Source of the DNA: Tolypothrix sp. PCC 7712
GTDB taxonomy: Bacteria > Cyanobacteriota > Cyanobacteriia > Cyanobacteriales > Nostocaceae
NCBI RefSeq assembly: GCF_025860405.1
Contig: NZ_CP063785.1
Location: 1,364,001-1,428,000, forward strand
Length of the DNA: 64,000 nt
Reading direction: 5' to 3'
Shown here: positions 56,759 through 64,000 of the stretch, one piece after another
How the letters are laid out: each line of letters starts with the position of its first letter
Numbering within the stretch: position 1 is the first letter of the stretch
The notes under the pieces: generated by a model
What the model was told of the DNA's origin: nothing
The model's database searches: none
What the model saw: only the letters and a program-made list of their open reading frames with translations
Position numbers and translations under genes: made by a program

Positions 56759-57814
56759 ATGCACAAAATTCCCGTCACAGTCATTACAGGATTTCTCGGC
56801 GCAGGCAAAACTACGTTAATTCGTCACTTACTGCAAAACAACGAAGGACGACGGATTGCTGTTTTGGTAAATGAATTTGGGGAAATGGGCATTGATGGCG
56901 AACTATTGCGTGATTGCCGAGTTTGTGATGATGAAGAAGACCCCAACAGTAATATTGTGGAACTCACCAACGGTTGCTTGTGCTGCACAGTGCAAGAGGA
57001 ATTCTTACCAGCAATGCAAGAATTACTCAAGCGACGCGATCGCCTAGACTGTATGTTGATTGAAACCTCTGGACTAGCATTACCAAAACCATTGGTGCAA
57101 GCATTTCGCTGGCCAGAGATTCGCACAGGTGCTACAGTGGACGGCGTAATCACTGTGGTGGATTGCGAAGCCTTAGCCAGCGATCGATATGTAGGCGATT
57201 TAGCAGCCCTCTTAGCCCAGCGACAAGCCGACTCTAGCCTAGAACACGAAACACCGATTGAGGAATTGTTTGAAGATCAGCTAGCTTGTGCTGACTTGGT
57301 GTTGCTGACTAAAAGCGATCGCGTTGACGAACAAACCCAAGTGAGAGTGCAGGATTGGTTAAAGCAGAACTTACCTCCTGGTGTAAAAGTCATTCCTTGC
57401 CAGGATGGTAAAATCAGTAGCAATTTATTACTCGGTTTTAACGCTGCGGTAGAAGATAACTTAGATAGTCGTCCCAGTCACCACGATACTGAAGAAGACC
57501 ACGAACATGATGACGGGATTAATGCAGTGCAACTAATATTAGACCAAGCATTTGAGCCGTCTTTTTTGGTTAAACGTTTGCAAACATTAGTGCAACAGCA
57601 AGAAATTTATCGAATTAAGGGATTTGTAGCAGTTCCGAACAAAGCCATGCGTTTAGTATTACAAGGTGTCGGTAATCGATTTGACTACTTTTACGACCGT
57701 CCTTGGCAAAACAGCGAACTCCGTCAAACGCGATTAGTGTTAATTGGTCGAGAACTGGATCGAGTTCGTATTGAGTCAGTGGTGTTGGGGGAGGAAGTCG
57801 GTGCGACCATCTAA
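56759..57814 (+). CDS. CobW/COG0523 family metallochaperone GTPase
   Basis: A 351-residue G3E GTPase. Walker A is GFLGAGKTTL (11-20), the metal-binding CxCC motif is GCLCC (72-76), the Walker B/G3 area is ETSGLALPKP, and the G4-like motif is LLTKSD. An acidic, His-rich segment (SHHDTEEDHEHDDG, about 240) precedes the CobW C-terminal domain (about 255-340). COG0523 proteins deliver zinc, cobalt, nickel or iron to client enzymes. The next gene starts inside its 3' end and is likely coupled. Its neighbourhood (two methyltransferases, Rieske protein, riboswitch 1.8 kb upstream) hints at cobalt or zinc but does not decide it. Confidence 0.9.
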   Translation: MHKIPVTVITGFLGAGKTTLIRHLLQNNEGRRIAVLVNEFGEMGIDGELLRDCRVCDDEEDPNSNIVELTNGCLCCTVQEEFLPAMQELLKRRDRLDCMLIETSGLALPKPLVQAFRWPEIRTGATVDGVITVVDCEALASDRYVGDLAALLAQRQADSSLEHETPIEELFEDQLACADLVLLTKSDRVDEQTQVRVQDWLKQNLPPGVKVIPCQDGKISSNLLLGFNAAVEDNLDSRPSHHDTEEDHEHDDGINAVQLILDQAFEPSFLVKRLQTLVQQQEIYRIKGFVAVPNKAMRLVLQGVGNRFDYFYDRPWQNSELRQTRLVLIGRELDRVRIESVVLGEEVGATI

Positions 57815-58265
57815 TTGTGTTTGGCAAGGAAATTTTGGCTACTGGCAAAACAGCTTTATCCATAACAATATATTGGTAATCGGTTACACAGCATGGAAAG
57901 GATTTCAGTCATTTGGGCGGGGAGTTGTCTTATGTGATGTAGATATTCAAGTGACTCATCCTACAATTACGAGCCTGGATACAGTTAAGTTCACCCTGCA
58001 ATTTCTCCCCTTGAATTTGATTGGATTTTACCTGCAAACATTTCAGGATAGCGGATTGATATCACAATCAATCTGTTCATCCATGATTTCATCAATTTCC
58101 CCAACAGTTGCAACATACAATCCCTATCAAGATATTCTTTTGGTGCTAAAGGCTGAACATCAAATTGAAGTTAATTTTTTACACAAACTAAAAATTACTC
58201 CACCTGATTGCTACGAACAAGTTTGCACGCGTTGGTCAGAATTTAAACCAAGCCTAATACCCTAG
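57801..58265 (+). CDS. CobW-linked hypothetical protein
   Basis: A GTG at 57801, preceded by a strong GGGGGAGG ribosome-binding site (57787-57794), gives a 154-residue protein overlapping the CobW gene by 14 bp. The N-terminus (WQNSFIHNNILVIGYTAWKG) is similar to that of the frameshifted gene at 60453 (WQQTFIATNLLAIGYNAWVG), so the two are paralogues. The rest is a mix of beta strands and hydrophobic segments without catalytic signature. I do not know a family name. Its position suggests that it works with the GTPase. The longer frame from 57744 lies within CobW and is not credible. Confidence 0.65.
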   Translation: MRPSNCVWQGNFGYWQNSFIHNNILVIGYTAWKGFQSFGRGVVLCDVDIQVTHPTITSLDTVKFTLQFLPLNLIGFYLQTFQDSGLISQSICSSMISSISPTVATYNPYQDILLVLKAEHQIEVNFLHKLKITPPDCYEQVCTRWSEFKPSLIP

Positions 58266-58341
58266 AAAGTACACAGTATTTTTAAAAGTAGGAGTATAAT
58301 CGATTGCTATCTCTCCGCCAAGTAGTTATTAAATATATAAA

Positions 58342-58363
58342 AACAGGAAAAATCTCCTGTTTG
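58342..58363 (+). terminator. hairpin after the CobW-linked gene
   Basis: AAACAGGA and TCCTGTTT form an 8-bp stem with a 6-base AT-rich loop, 77 bp after the stop. The 3' T tract is just three bases, so it is a weak candidate terminator. Confidence 0.4.
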
Positions 58364-58467
58364 GGTATCAAATTAATGGAAGAAATACAAGGGAAAAAAT
58401 TCCGCATTCCCCTACTAAGTCGAGAGAAAATTAACTTTAATTGCCAACCTACTTCTAGGACAATTGC

Positions 58468-58857
58468 ATGAATAAATTTCTGACAAATTTAACAACTAAA
58501 TCCGCAGCTTTGATGTCTCTAGCTTCATTGGTCATGACCAATAAAGTGACCACAGCTGGTCAGCCAGTAAATCCCCAACCAGTAGACCGTCCTGATGCTG
58601 CTACTACACCAGTATCCGCATCAGACCAAAGAGCTTGTGCCAGACATCCGAAACTCGGTAAATTTTTCTGCGCTCACGCTGAACAATTATCTCATCTGCA
58701 AAAAGGCGTAGCAGAGATTGATGTTACTGATGAGAACAGCGAGAAGGCATTACTTGGAGTTACAGATGCAGAAAGCGATGCTGCTGTAGCTATGTTTGGT
58801 TGTGATTGTGCTGCATCGATAAATTGTTTACGCCGCTTGCGGAATAGCCTCCCATAG
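58468..58857 (+). CDS. exported Cys-containing protein of unknown function
   Basis: A 129-residue protein with a signal peptide (LTTKSAALMSLASLVMTNKV, cleavage near TTA-G), a Pro-rich segment (QPVNPQPVDRPDAATTP), then a mature domain with seven Cys in several pairs: CARHPKLGKFFCAH, MFGCDCAA and SINCLRRLR. The cysteines could form disulfides or a metal site in the periplasm or lumen. No known family is recognised. It lies between the CobW-linked gene and the Rieske gene, in the same direction. Confidence 0.6.
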   Translation: MNKFLTNLTTKSAALMSLASLVMTNKVTTAGQPVNPQPVDRPDAATTPVSASDQRACARHPKLGKFFCAHAEQLSHLQKGVAEIDVTDENSEKALLGVTDAESDAAVAMFGCDCAASINCLRRLRNSLP

Positions 58858-58996
58858 AATCTTATTTCCTAAGTTTTTCATCTTGGGAAAAGCAGGGGAT
58901 AGGAGGAAAATTATTTCTCTCTCCCCTTACTATTTTACAGATTTCTGCTCGGAAATTTAAGGTGCAATAAAATTGTTTATATCAAACTTAAATAAT

Positions 58997-59422
58997 ATGA
59001 AACGTCGTGATTTTATTACTTGTTTTGGTTTGGGTTATGTAGCAAGTAGCTTACCTGCAAAAGTTGTAGCTTCTGCTCCAGAAACTACAGCAATATCATC
59101 AACTTCTGGAGATTGGCAACCAGTAGGAACAGTTGCCCAATTGGATAAAACTGGTCAGCTATTAAATGAAAACTCACCGGTTGGTTCTGTATTGGTAATT
59201 GGTACTTCTAAAAGCAAAAATCTAGTGGCTGTGAACCCTACCTGCACTCACATGGGTTGCACCGTAGAGTGGCTTGCAGAAGAAAAGATATTTTTATGCC
59301 CTTGTCATGCTTCCGAATTTGCTGCCAATGGCAATGTACAAATGGGGCCAGCTACAAAACCACTATCAAATTACGAGACAAAAATAGAAGGCAATTTAGT
59401 TATTGTAAAACGTAATTCATAA
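58997..59422 (+). CDS. Rieske [2Fe-2S] protein
   Basis: From the Met at 58997 (MKRRDFITCFGLGYVASSLP, a Tat-like signal) the product is 141 residues; the upstream start at 58973 adds residues before the signal and is less likely. The Rieske fold shows cluster ligands CTHMGC (Cys, His) and CPCHASEF (Cys, His), the two boxes of a typical Rieske domain, with the second Cys of each available for the disulfide. It lacks an obvious membrane anchor other than the signal. It resembles small arsenite-oxidase- or QcrA-like electron carriers. Its redox partner could be an exported oxidoreductase not present here. Confidence 0.88.
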   Translation: MKRRDFITCFGLGYVASSLPAKVVASAPETTAISSTSGDWQPVGTVAQLDKTGQLLNENSPVGSVLVIGTSKSKNLVAVNPTCTHMGCTVEWLAEEKIFLCPCHASEFAANGNVQMGPATKPLSNYETKIEGNLVIVKRNS

Positions 59423-59591
59423 TTTGTAATTAATAATCTCAGGTTTGATTTGGGGCTTTAAGTGTTCACTAAAATTATTATGTAGCAATTTGCAAATAGT
59501 AATACCTTAGTTAATCAAACGACAAAATTAACACACTGATATTGCTGGGAATATTAAGCATGAATTTGTCACTGTTTCTACCAATTTATAA

Positions 59592-60452
59592 ATGCAAAAA
59601 CCAAAACTAATAAATATTTCCAAAGCGACTCGTTACCAAAATGCGGCGATAGATTATTACATGGGACTTACAAATTCCTCCTATCTCCATTACGGGTATT
59701 GGGAGCCACTACCTACTGTAGGTGAGGAATTGACTCTAACTCGTCTGCGTGCGGCTCAAGAAGCTTATGCAGCCAAGCTTTTTAGTTTTATTCCAGAGGG
59801 TGTAAAAACTGTGCTGGATGTCGGTTGCGGGATTGGTGGGAATGCAGTGTATTTACGCGATCGCGGTTTCATTGTTGAGGGATTAGCACCTGACACACTC
59901 CAGCAAGAAAAGTTTATCAAGAATACCAACTCTCAAGTACCTTTCTATTTAACGAGATTTGAAGATTTTCACACCTCAAACTCCTACGATTTAGTTCTGT
60001 TGAGTGAAAGCAGTCAATATATTGCTGCTCTCGATTTAGCTCAAGGTGCGGCTCGTTTACTGGATAGCGGTGGCTACTTGCTGCTTGCAGACATGATGCG
60101 TTTTGATGCCGAATACCGAGAAGGTATTTTTTCTAATTGTCATGTCGCCAGCGAACTCCAAGCGGCGTTAGAACAGTCTGGATTCAAGTTAATCAAGACT
60201 GAGGACATTTCCAGCCATATTGCGCCAACGATTGACTTGTGTGTTGATAAGTTCCGTACTTTTGGGCTAACTACTATTAAATATATTGCAGATTTGGTGG
60301 CGATCGCACTCCCACCATTATACGCGATCGGATGTTGGGTATTTAAGCGTTGGCTAGAAAAGCCAATTGCTGAAGGTTTAGCAGCACGCACTATTTTTGA
60401 AAACCATCTGTGTTATTCCATTCAACTTTGGCAGTTAACTAAAGGAGTTTAA
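59592..60452 (+). CDS. class I SAM-dependent methyltransferase
   Basis: A 286-residue methyltransferase. Motif I is VLDVGCGIGGNAVYLRDRG (about residue 76), preceded by a region (YYMGLTNSSYLHYGYWEPLP) like that of MPBQ-type and small-molecule methyltransferases. The motif-IV strand is SYDLVLLSESSQY. The C-terminal half includes a hydrophobic segment (ADLVAIALPPLYAIGCWVF) that may associate with the membrane. The substrate is unknown; resemblance to quinone methyltransferases is only general. Its stop codon (60450-60452) is directly followed by the start of the paralogue of the CobW-linked protein, suggesting a pair of functionally linked genes. Confidence 0.8.
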   Translation: MQKPKLINISKATRYQNAAIDYYMGLTNSSYLHYGYWEPLPTVGEELTLTRLRAAQEAYAAKLFSFIPEGVKTVLDVGCGIGGNAVYLRDRGFIVEGLAPDTLQQEKFIKNTNSQVPFYLTRFEDFHTSNSYDLVLLSESSQYIAALDLAQGAARLLDSGGYLLLADMMRFDAEYREGIFSNCHVASELQAALEQSGFKLIKTEDISSHIAPTIDLCVDKFRTFGLTTIKYIADLVAIALPPLYAIGCWVFKRWLEKPIAEGLAARTIFENHLCYSIQLWQLTKGV

Positions 60453-60838
60453 GTGAAGATGACCACAGAAATAAACACTCAAGATTGGCAACAAACTTTT
60501 ATCGCCACTAATTTATTAGCAATTGGGTATAACGCTTGGGTTGGCTATTTAGGAGGAGAATGTGGTGTTGTAATTTGCAGTACCAATTCTCCGCATTTAA
60601 GTATTGCTGGTGAAACATTTAAAGCCCATTTTATCCCGCGTAAAAATCTCGCAGCTTTCTTAAATTCGTGGTTCTAGAAAATACATTAAAACAGCTACCA
60701 AAACCTTATGATTTGTGGTTAGTTAATTTTCATGCACCAATAGCAGAAGAAGTGAAAAAATGTCTACCTGAAACCAAGTTATTCATACCAGTAAATGGCT
60801 ATAATTACAAAATTTATCATTGTCAAAATAATTCGTAA
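60453..60838 (+). pseudogene. frameshifted paralogue of the CobW-linked protein
   Basis: The GTG at 60453, with AGGAG upstream, encodes MTTEINTQDWQQTFIATNLL, similar to the gene at 57801. The frame ends at 60677 (AAFLNSWF). A shift by one base near 60665 continues with VVLENTLKQLPKPYDLWLVN and ends at 60838 (YKIYHCQNNS), where the first copy also ends similarly in length. So the gene looks inactivated by a single indel, unless the base is a sequencing error. Confidence 0.65.
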
Positions 60839-61320
60839 TTCTTAGTTATTACACTACTATTTTAGTCGTATAATTGAAAAAAATGATACATAATGTGAAT
60901 TAGAAAAACCACGGGAAAAGTAACAAAATGAAAGTTCCTAGCTTTTCGATTCATACTTCTTCCATGACTAGCATAGGTTTTGGAACGCTATTAACAACCA
61001 TCTTTTTCTTGGTAGATGATTAATATCAAAAACCGTTAAAAATACAACAATTATTAAAGTCAGTATTGAGAGCGATAAATCATGGTCATGGTGCTTTTAT
61101 ATGCAGGGTAAGAGTATCTCAATCAGGCTTGACACAAGGAATCAGAAGAATCTAAAGTATTGTCAATGAAACAACTGAGAACCTGAATCATATAAGTAGC
61201 TTGGTGTTAAAAATTATCGCTATGGCAAGGCAGGAGGCAGGAGGCAGAAGGCAGGATGGAAGAGGATTATAGCTTTATTTACCTTTCTTAACTTAGTTCT
61301 GTTTTTTCTCACCAACTTAC
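60839..61320. other. intergenic region, no gene seen
   Basis: About 480 bp with no credible ORF. It includes the GGCAGGA-type heptamer tract at 61227-61254 listed below. Confidence 0.5.
61227..61254 (+). repeat. AAGGCAG/GAGGCAG tandem heptamer
   Basis: Four 7-bp units in a row differing at two positions. It is the type of short tandem repeat common in heterocystous cyanobacteria. Confidence 0.8.
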
Positions 61321-62491
61321 TTAATTGTTATCCATAGCAGTGCGTTTCATTTTTTGACGGAGACTACGTTTGTGGGTCTGTTCACGGTTAAGAGCATTGA
61401 GAGCCAAATGTCGTAACAGAGCAAAATTTTGGGGGCTGTGAAAAGAACGAATGCGACAAGCATCTTCTTTTAAGGTACAATCAAGAGTCCAATAAACCTC
61501 GTTTTCAATGCCCCAATGCTTGCGGATAGCCCGACCGATAATTTGAGCATCACTGTTTAAAGAAGTGAGATAAAATTGAACCTCACGAATTTCTGTGCGA
61601 TGATGTCCTGTCTTGAAAAGTTTTGTGGAAGGAAACCTTCCCCACAAACTTTTCGCTTTTTCAATCCGTTTGTCATAACTAACATTTATCCCCTTCCATT
61701 GTTGTGCTTGCGCTTTTCAAACCATTCTTTAACTTGAGAATAGAGAGTCGGATGGTTGGCTTTAAGTGCCAGGACATAATCGGCTTTTTTGGCGATAATC
61801 TGTTTGGCAATTTCGGTTTGTGTTCCCATTGCATCAATAGTGATGATAGCGCCAGTAATATCTAGTAACTCTAATAATGCCGGAATAGCCGTAATTTCAT
61901 TGGACTGATCTTCTACTTTCACTTGTGCCAACACTAAACTGTGTTCAGTTGCCCAGGCACTTATGAGATGGAGTGCACTTTGACCTTGATTGCGGTCATA
62001 AAAACCCCTAATTGTTTTTCCGTCTACTGGGGATAATTTCTCCTCCCATTTTTGTGATCAGGGTTTCTACCCATCTCAAAAAACATCGGTTTAATGCTTC
62101 TGGGTCGATAAACTCAAACACTCGTCGAAATGTATCATCTTTTCGCGTAGCGTGCCGTCAGGCAAGGAATACCATTTGGTAATGCCAAAAACTCTTCTAA
62201 CCATGTTTGCTTGCTGATGCCATAATTCTCAATGTCTTCCCATCCTTGCGCTCCAGCGATGATTGCTAAAATTGCAATGACTAAAATATCTGTGAATTGA
62301 TGTTTTTTTGTCCGCTCTACTCTATGGTCTTTGATATCTGAGAAATGTTCAACTAAACTCTGTTGAATAATGCCAATGTCTGTTATTTCTCTTGATTTTT
62401 GCTGAATACAAATATTTTTGACACTATCAGCAGATTTAGTTTCAAAGCCCTCTGACATCGATTTGATTCCAGGTGATTTTCCATCGAGCAA
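61321..62491 (-). pseudogene. decayed ISAs1-family transposase
   Basis: Three pieces in order on the minus strand: an N-terminal DDE-associated domain (VEHFSDIKDHRVERTKKHQF, then GWEDIENYGISKQTWLEEFL), a middle part (LLDITGAIITIDAMGTQTEI, then ADYVLALKANHPTLYSQVKE, including a catalytic Asp) and a C-terminal part (QIIGRAIRKHWGIENEVYWT, then LLRHLALNALNRE). Stops and frameshifts separate them; one is caused by a short dispersed repeat at 62141-62166. The full-length enzyme would be about 375 residues. No intact inverted repeats were assigned. The element is dead. Confidence 0.85.
62140..62166 (+). repeat. small dispersed repeat inserted in the ISAs1 remnant
   Basis: A short GC-rich unit (CGCGTAGCGTGCCGTCAGGC) disrupts the transposase frame after LPNGIP; without it DDTFRRVFEF would follow in the usual manner. 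The unit resembles 21-27 bp small dispersed repeats described in Nostoc. Confidence 0.55.
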
Positions 62492-62595
62492 TTGAATTCA
62501 TCTCATTCATCTTGCTCTAAAGTCAAGTTCATTTTCTACACATTCCCTACCTCCTATCTTCTTTGATTTGTCAAGTTTTCTTTATACCAAATTAG

Positions 62596-62865
62596 ATGAG
62601 CTTACCCTGTTTAAACAGTGACCTTTTAGATAAATTAGCTGCTAAATTAAAACAACAGAAATTTGAGAGAATAAAAGGTAAAAAGCACGGTAAATATTGG
62701 CATATTACGTTAAACATTCCCAGTAATGAAAATAGTAAATTAGCCAGGGCACAGTTTGATGCTCTCAAGAAGAAAGATTGGAAACTTTGGCTTGTCAGAG
62801 AACCGTCCAAAGCTTGCCAATGCAATGGTGAACAATGTGATTCAAATGATTGGCAAGAAATTTAA
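62596..62865 (+). CDS. small hypothetical protein
   Basis: An 89-residue, Lys-rich frame: KLAAKLKQQKFERIKGKKHG, then KYWHITLNIPSNENSKLARA, with four Cys (PCLN near the start; ACQCNGEQC near the C-terminus). The mix of a basic helix, beta hairpin and Cys cluster could be a small nucleic-acid-binding protein, but I recognise no family. It is convergent with the nucleotidyltransferase gene: its 3' end overlaps that gene's stop by 4 bp. Confidence 0.45.
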   Translation: MSLPCLNSDLLDKLAAKLKQQKFERIKGKKHGKYWHITLNIPSNENSKLARAQFDALKKKDWKLWLVREPSKACQCNGEQCDSNDWQEI

Positions 62866-64000
62866 TTTGAAAGCATCACCTCAACACTAGTATTTTGACA
62901 ATTTAACTGTGATAAAAAATCTCTCGCTAACTGTTCTAAGGTAGTGCTTTGACAATTAGCAACAAGATGCAAACCCAATACTAAACGCGCTGTATTCTGC
63001 ATCTTTTGAATACCTGTCCAAGGTCGCACAAAGATACCAAGTTGCTCAAGCTGAATAATTAAACCAACGATGTAACCTGCTAAAATACCGCAGCATTTTT
63101 CTAGCTCATGCTCATCTTGATTACTCACCTTTAATATCAAGAAAATTTCTGATTCTTGGTGTAACTCGATAGTTTCAAATAAAGCTGTCCACTTCTGTTC
63201 ACCAGCTAAAATTTGCTTAGTCAGTGTTGCACCTCTAGCAAATTCGCTTTGGATTATCTGTGCAGTAGAACGGGTGACATTACGAGCAGTATTCTGACAT
63301 GGTTCTATTGATGTGACTACAGGTAACCAGTCTCTTGGGGATTGTACCTGATATTGTCTACCTACATCTGTAAGTGCAATCGCCTGTTGCCAATCATGAT
63401 GGTGCAAAATTTGGAAAAAATTACTCAGTAATTTCTCTAAGCTTGTTTCTGATTTTTTGTCTAATGTACAACAAAAAGCGCAGAGTAACGCCCAGGAAAA
63501 ACCACCCAAGAAACCCCAAGCATTACCGTAAATATTTCTGGCTTTAGCCCAGGCGCGTACTGCTCGCAATAGCTGCCGAAAGGTGTCAGGCGATACATAT
63601 TTGCTAACTACCTCTGTAATTACATCCGCTTCCCAACAACCGACAATAGATTTTAAGCTAATGGGGTCAAGGTTTTGCGGATTTTTCCTTGCCAATTGGT
63701 AGTTTTGGGCCCTTGCGTAAAGTAAATCTAAGGATATTCCTTCTAATTGCAGGCGCAGTACAGGGACTCGTGCATCTAATACTAGTTGAGTGTGGCATAA
63801 TCCTTGCAACCGTTCTTGAACGCTAGCTAGAAAAGCTTCCCCTGATAAATAAGTCGGAATCACACACACAGCATCCAAATCGCTGTCGGGACTTTGTACC
63901 CCGAGACGCGCCGAACCCAATAACTGTAGTGATGGTTGAAAACCTAAACATTCTGCACAAGCTTGAGTCACCACTTCTAATACTGTGTCACGCTGTAATT
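62862..64000 (-). CDS. eukaryotic-like poly(A) polymerase-type nucleotidyltransferase (5' end outside window)
   Basis: The frame is open to the right edge of the window (LQRDTVLEVVTQACAECLGF), so only the 3' part is present (about 379 residues); the Met at 63974 is not necessarily the start. The nucleotidyltransferase motif is GSARLGVQSPDSDLDAV (GS and DxD), followed by a third Asp in ISLDLLYAR. The central helical region (LRAVRAWAKARNIYGNAWGF) and the C-terminal part match the order of domains of eukaryotic-type poly(A) polymerase/TRF-like proteins. Related cyanobacterial proteins are often larger and fused to an RNA-modifying domain that would be upstream here. RNA target is unknown. Confidence 0.8.
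   Translation of the reverse strand, partial: LQRDTVLEVVTQACAECLGFQPSLQLLGSARLGVQSPDSDLDAVCVIPTYLSGEAFLASVQERLQGLCHTQLVLDARVPVLRLQLEGISLDLLYARAQNYQLARKNPQNLDPISLKSIVGCWEADVITEVVSKYVSPDTFRQLLRAVRAWAKARNIYGNAWGFLGGFSWALLCAFCCTLDKKSETSLEKLLSNFFQILHHHDWQQAIALTDVGRQYQVQSPRDWLPVVTSIEPCQNTARNVTRSTAQIIQSEFARGATLTKQILAGEQKWTALFETIELHQESEIFLILKVSNQDEHELEKCCGILAGYIVGLIIQLEQLGIFVRPWTGIQKMQNTARLVLGLHLVANCQSTTLEQLARDFLSQLNCQNTSVEVMLSN

Noticed and set aside
56653..56874. 73-residue frame upstream of CobW
   Set aside because: It overlaps the CobW start in another frame and ends in a low-complexity tail with no family resemblance.
57744..57800. First possible start of the CobW-linked gene
   Set aside because: The extra N-terminal residues lie wholly within the CobW coding sequence and the ribosome-binding site supports GTG at 57801.

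Overview
The window reads as chromosomal DNA of a filamentous, probably heterocyst-forming (Nostocales-type) cyanobacterium. Many GCGATCGC (HIP1-type) octamers, short tandem heptamers, palindromic dispersed repeats, large TPR-CHAT proteins, orthocaspases, a high-light-inducible protein, an MPBQ/MSBQ methyltransferase and a deoxyhypusine-synthase-like polyamine enzyme all point that way. The species cannot be named from the sequence alone. No rRNA, tRNA or CRISPR array was seen.

Region 1 (1-21.4 kb) is a dense CHAT/caspase island on the + strand. It holds a DUF1822 protein, a giant TPR-CHAT protein, a CHAT-CHASE2 membrane protein, a small secreted protein, a decayed HicB-like/PIN pair, a TPR-CHAT gene split by a 301-bp MITE, a TPR protein, a CHAT remnant, an intact TPR-CHAT protein, a caspase-like (C14) protein and, on the - strand, a caspase homologue that has lost the catalytic Cys. 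Three of these genes share an upstream motif (TGGCATA, 13-14 bases, CAGAAATA).

Region 2 (21.4-33.7 kb) starts with an IS701-family element. The genes on both sides of it have lost their 5' ends at its borders, so it marks a deletion or rearrangement. To its right lies a DISARM-like phage-defence operon: a 5'-truncated SNF2-type helicase (DrmD-like), an Eco57I-type N6-adenine methylase (DrmMI-like), and one 1781-residue protein that joins a DEAD/DEAH helicase, a DUF1998/zinc module and a C-terminal nuclease-like domain.

Region 3 (33.7-40 kb) has a response regulator-GGDEF gene with a variant EGDEF motif, a second receiver-GGDEF gene broken by a 256-bp MITE and probably also a 5' frameshift, a DUF5662 gene, and a minimal two-gene CBASS (patatin phospholipase plus CD-NTase with AGS-C domain).

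Region 4 (40-45.4 kb) looks like a phage- or plasmid-derived block: a - strand operon (repeat-bearing hypothetical, Rha-type regulator, AlkB-type dioxygenase, winged-helix protein) opposite a 59-residue ribbon-helix-helix regulator, followed by a gene with internal palindromic repeats.

Region 5 (45.5-54.2 kb) is housekeeping and stress: an ECF sigma factor with a ChrR-type cupin anti-sigma factor, a Tat-exported ferritin-like protein, membrane proteins, an NTF2-like protein, ornithine aminotransferase, the polyamine synthase-like enzyme and an HLIP.

Region 6 (54.2-64 kb) holds a hypB remnant, a cobalamin riboswitch without an obvious cobalamin gene, MPBQ/MSBQ methyltransferase, a COG0523/CobW GTPase, a pair of paralogous small proteins (one frameshifted), a secreted Cys-containing protein, a Rieske protein, a second methyltransferase, a decayed ISAs1-family transposase and, at the edge, a eukaryotic-like poly(A) polymerase-type nucleotidyltransferase.
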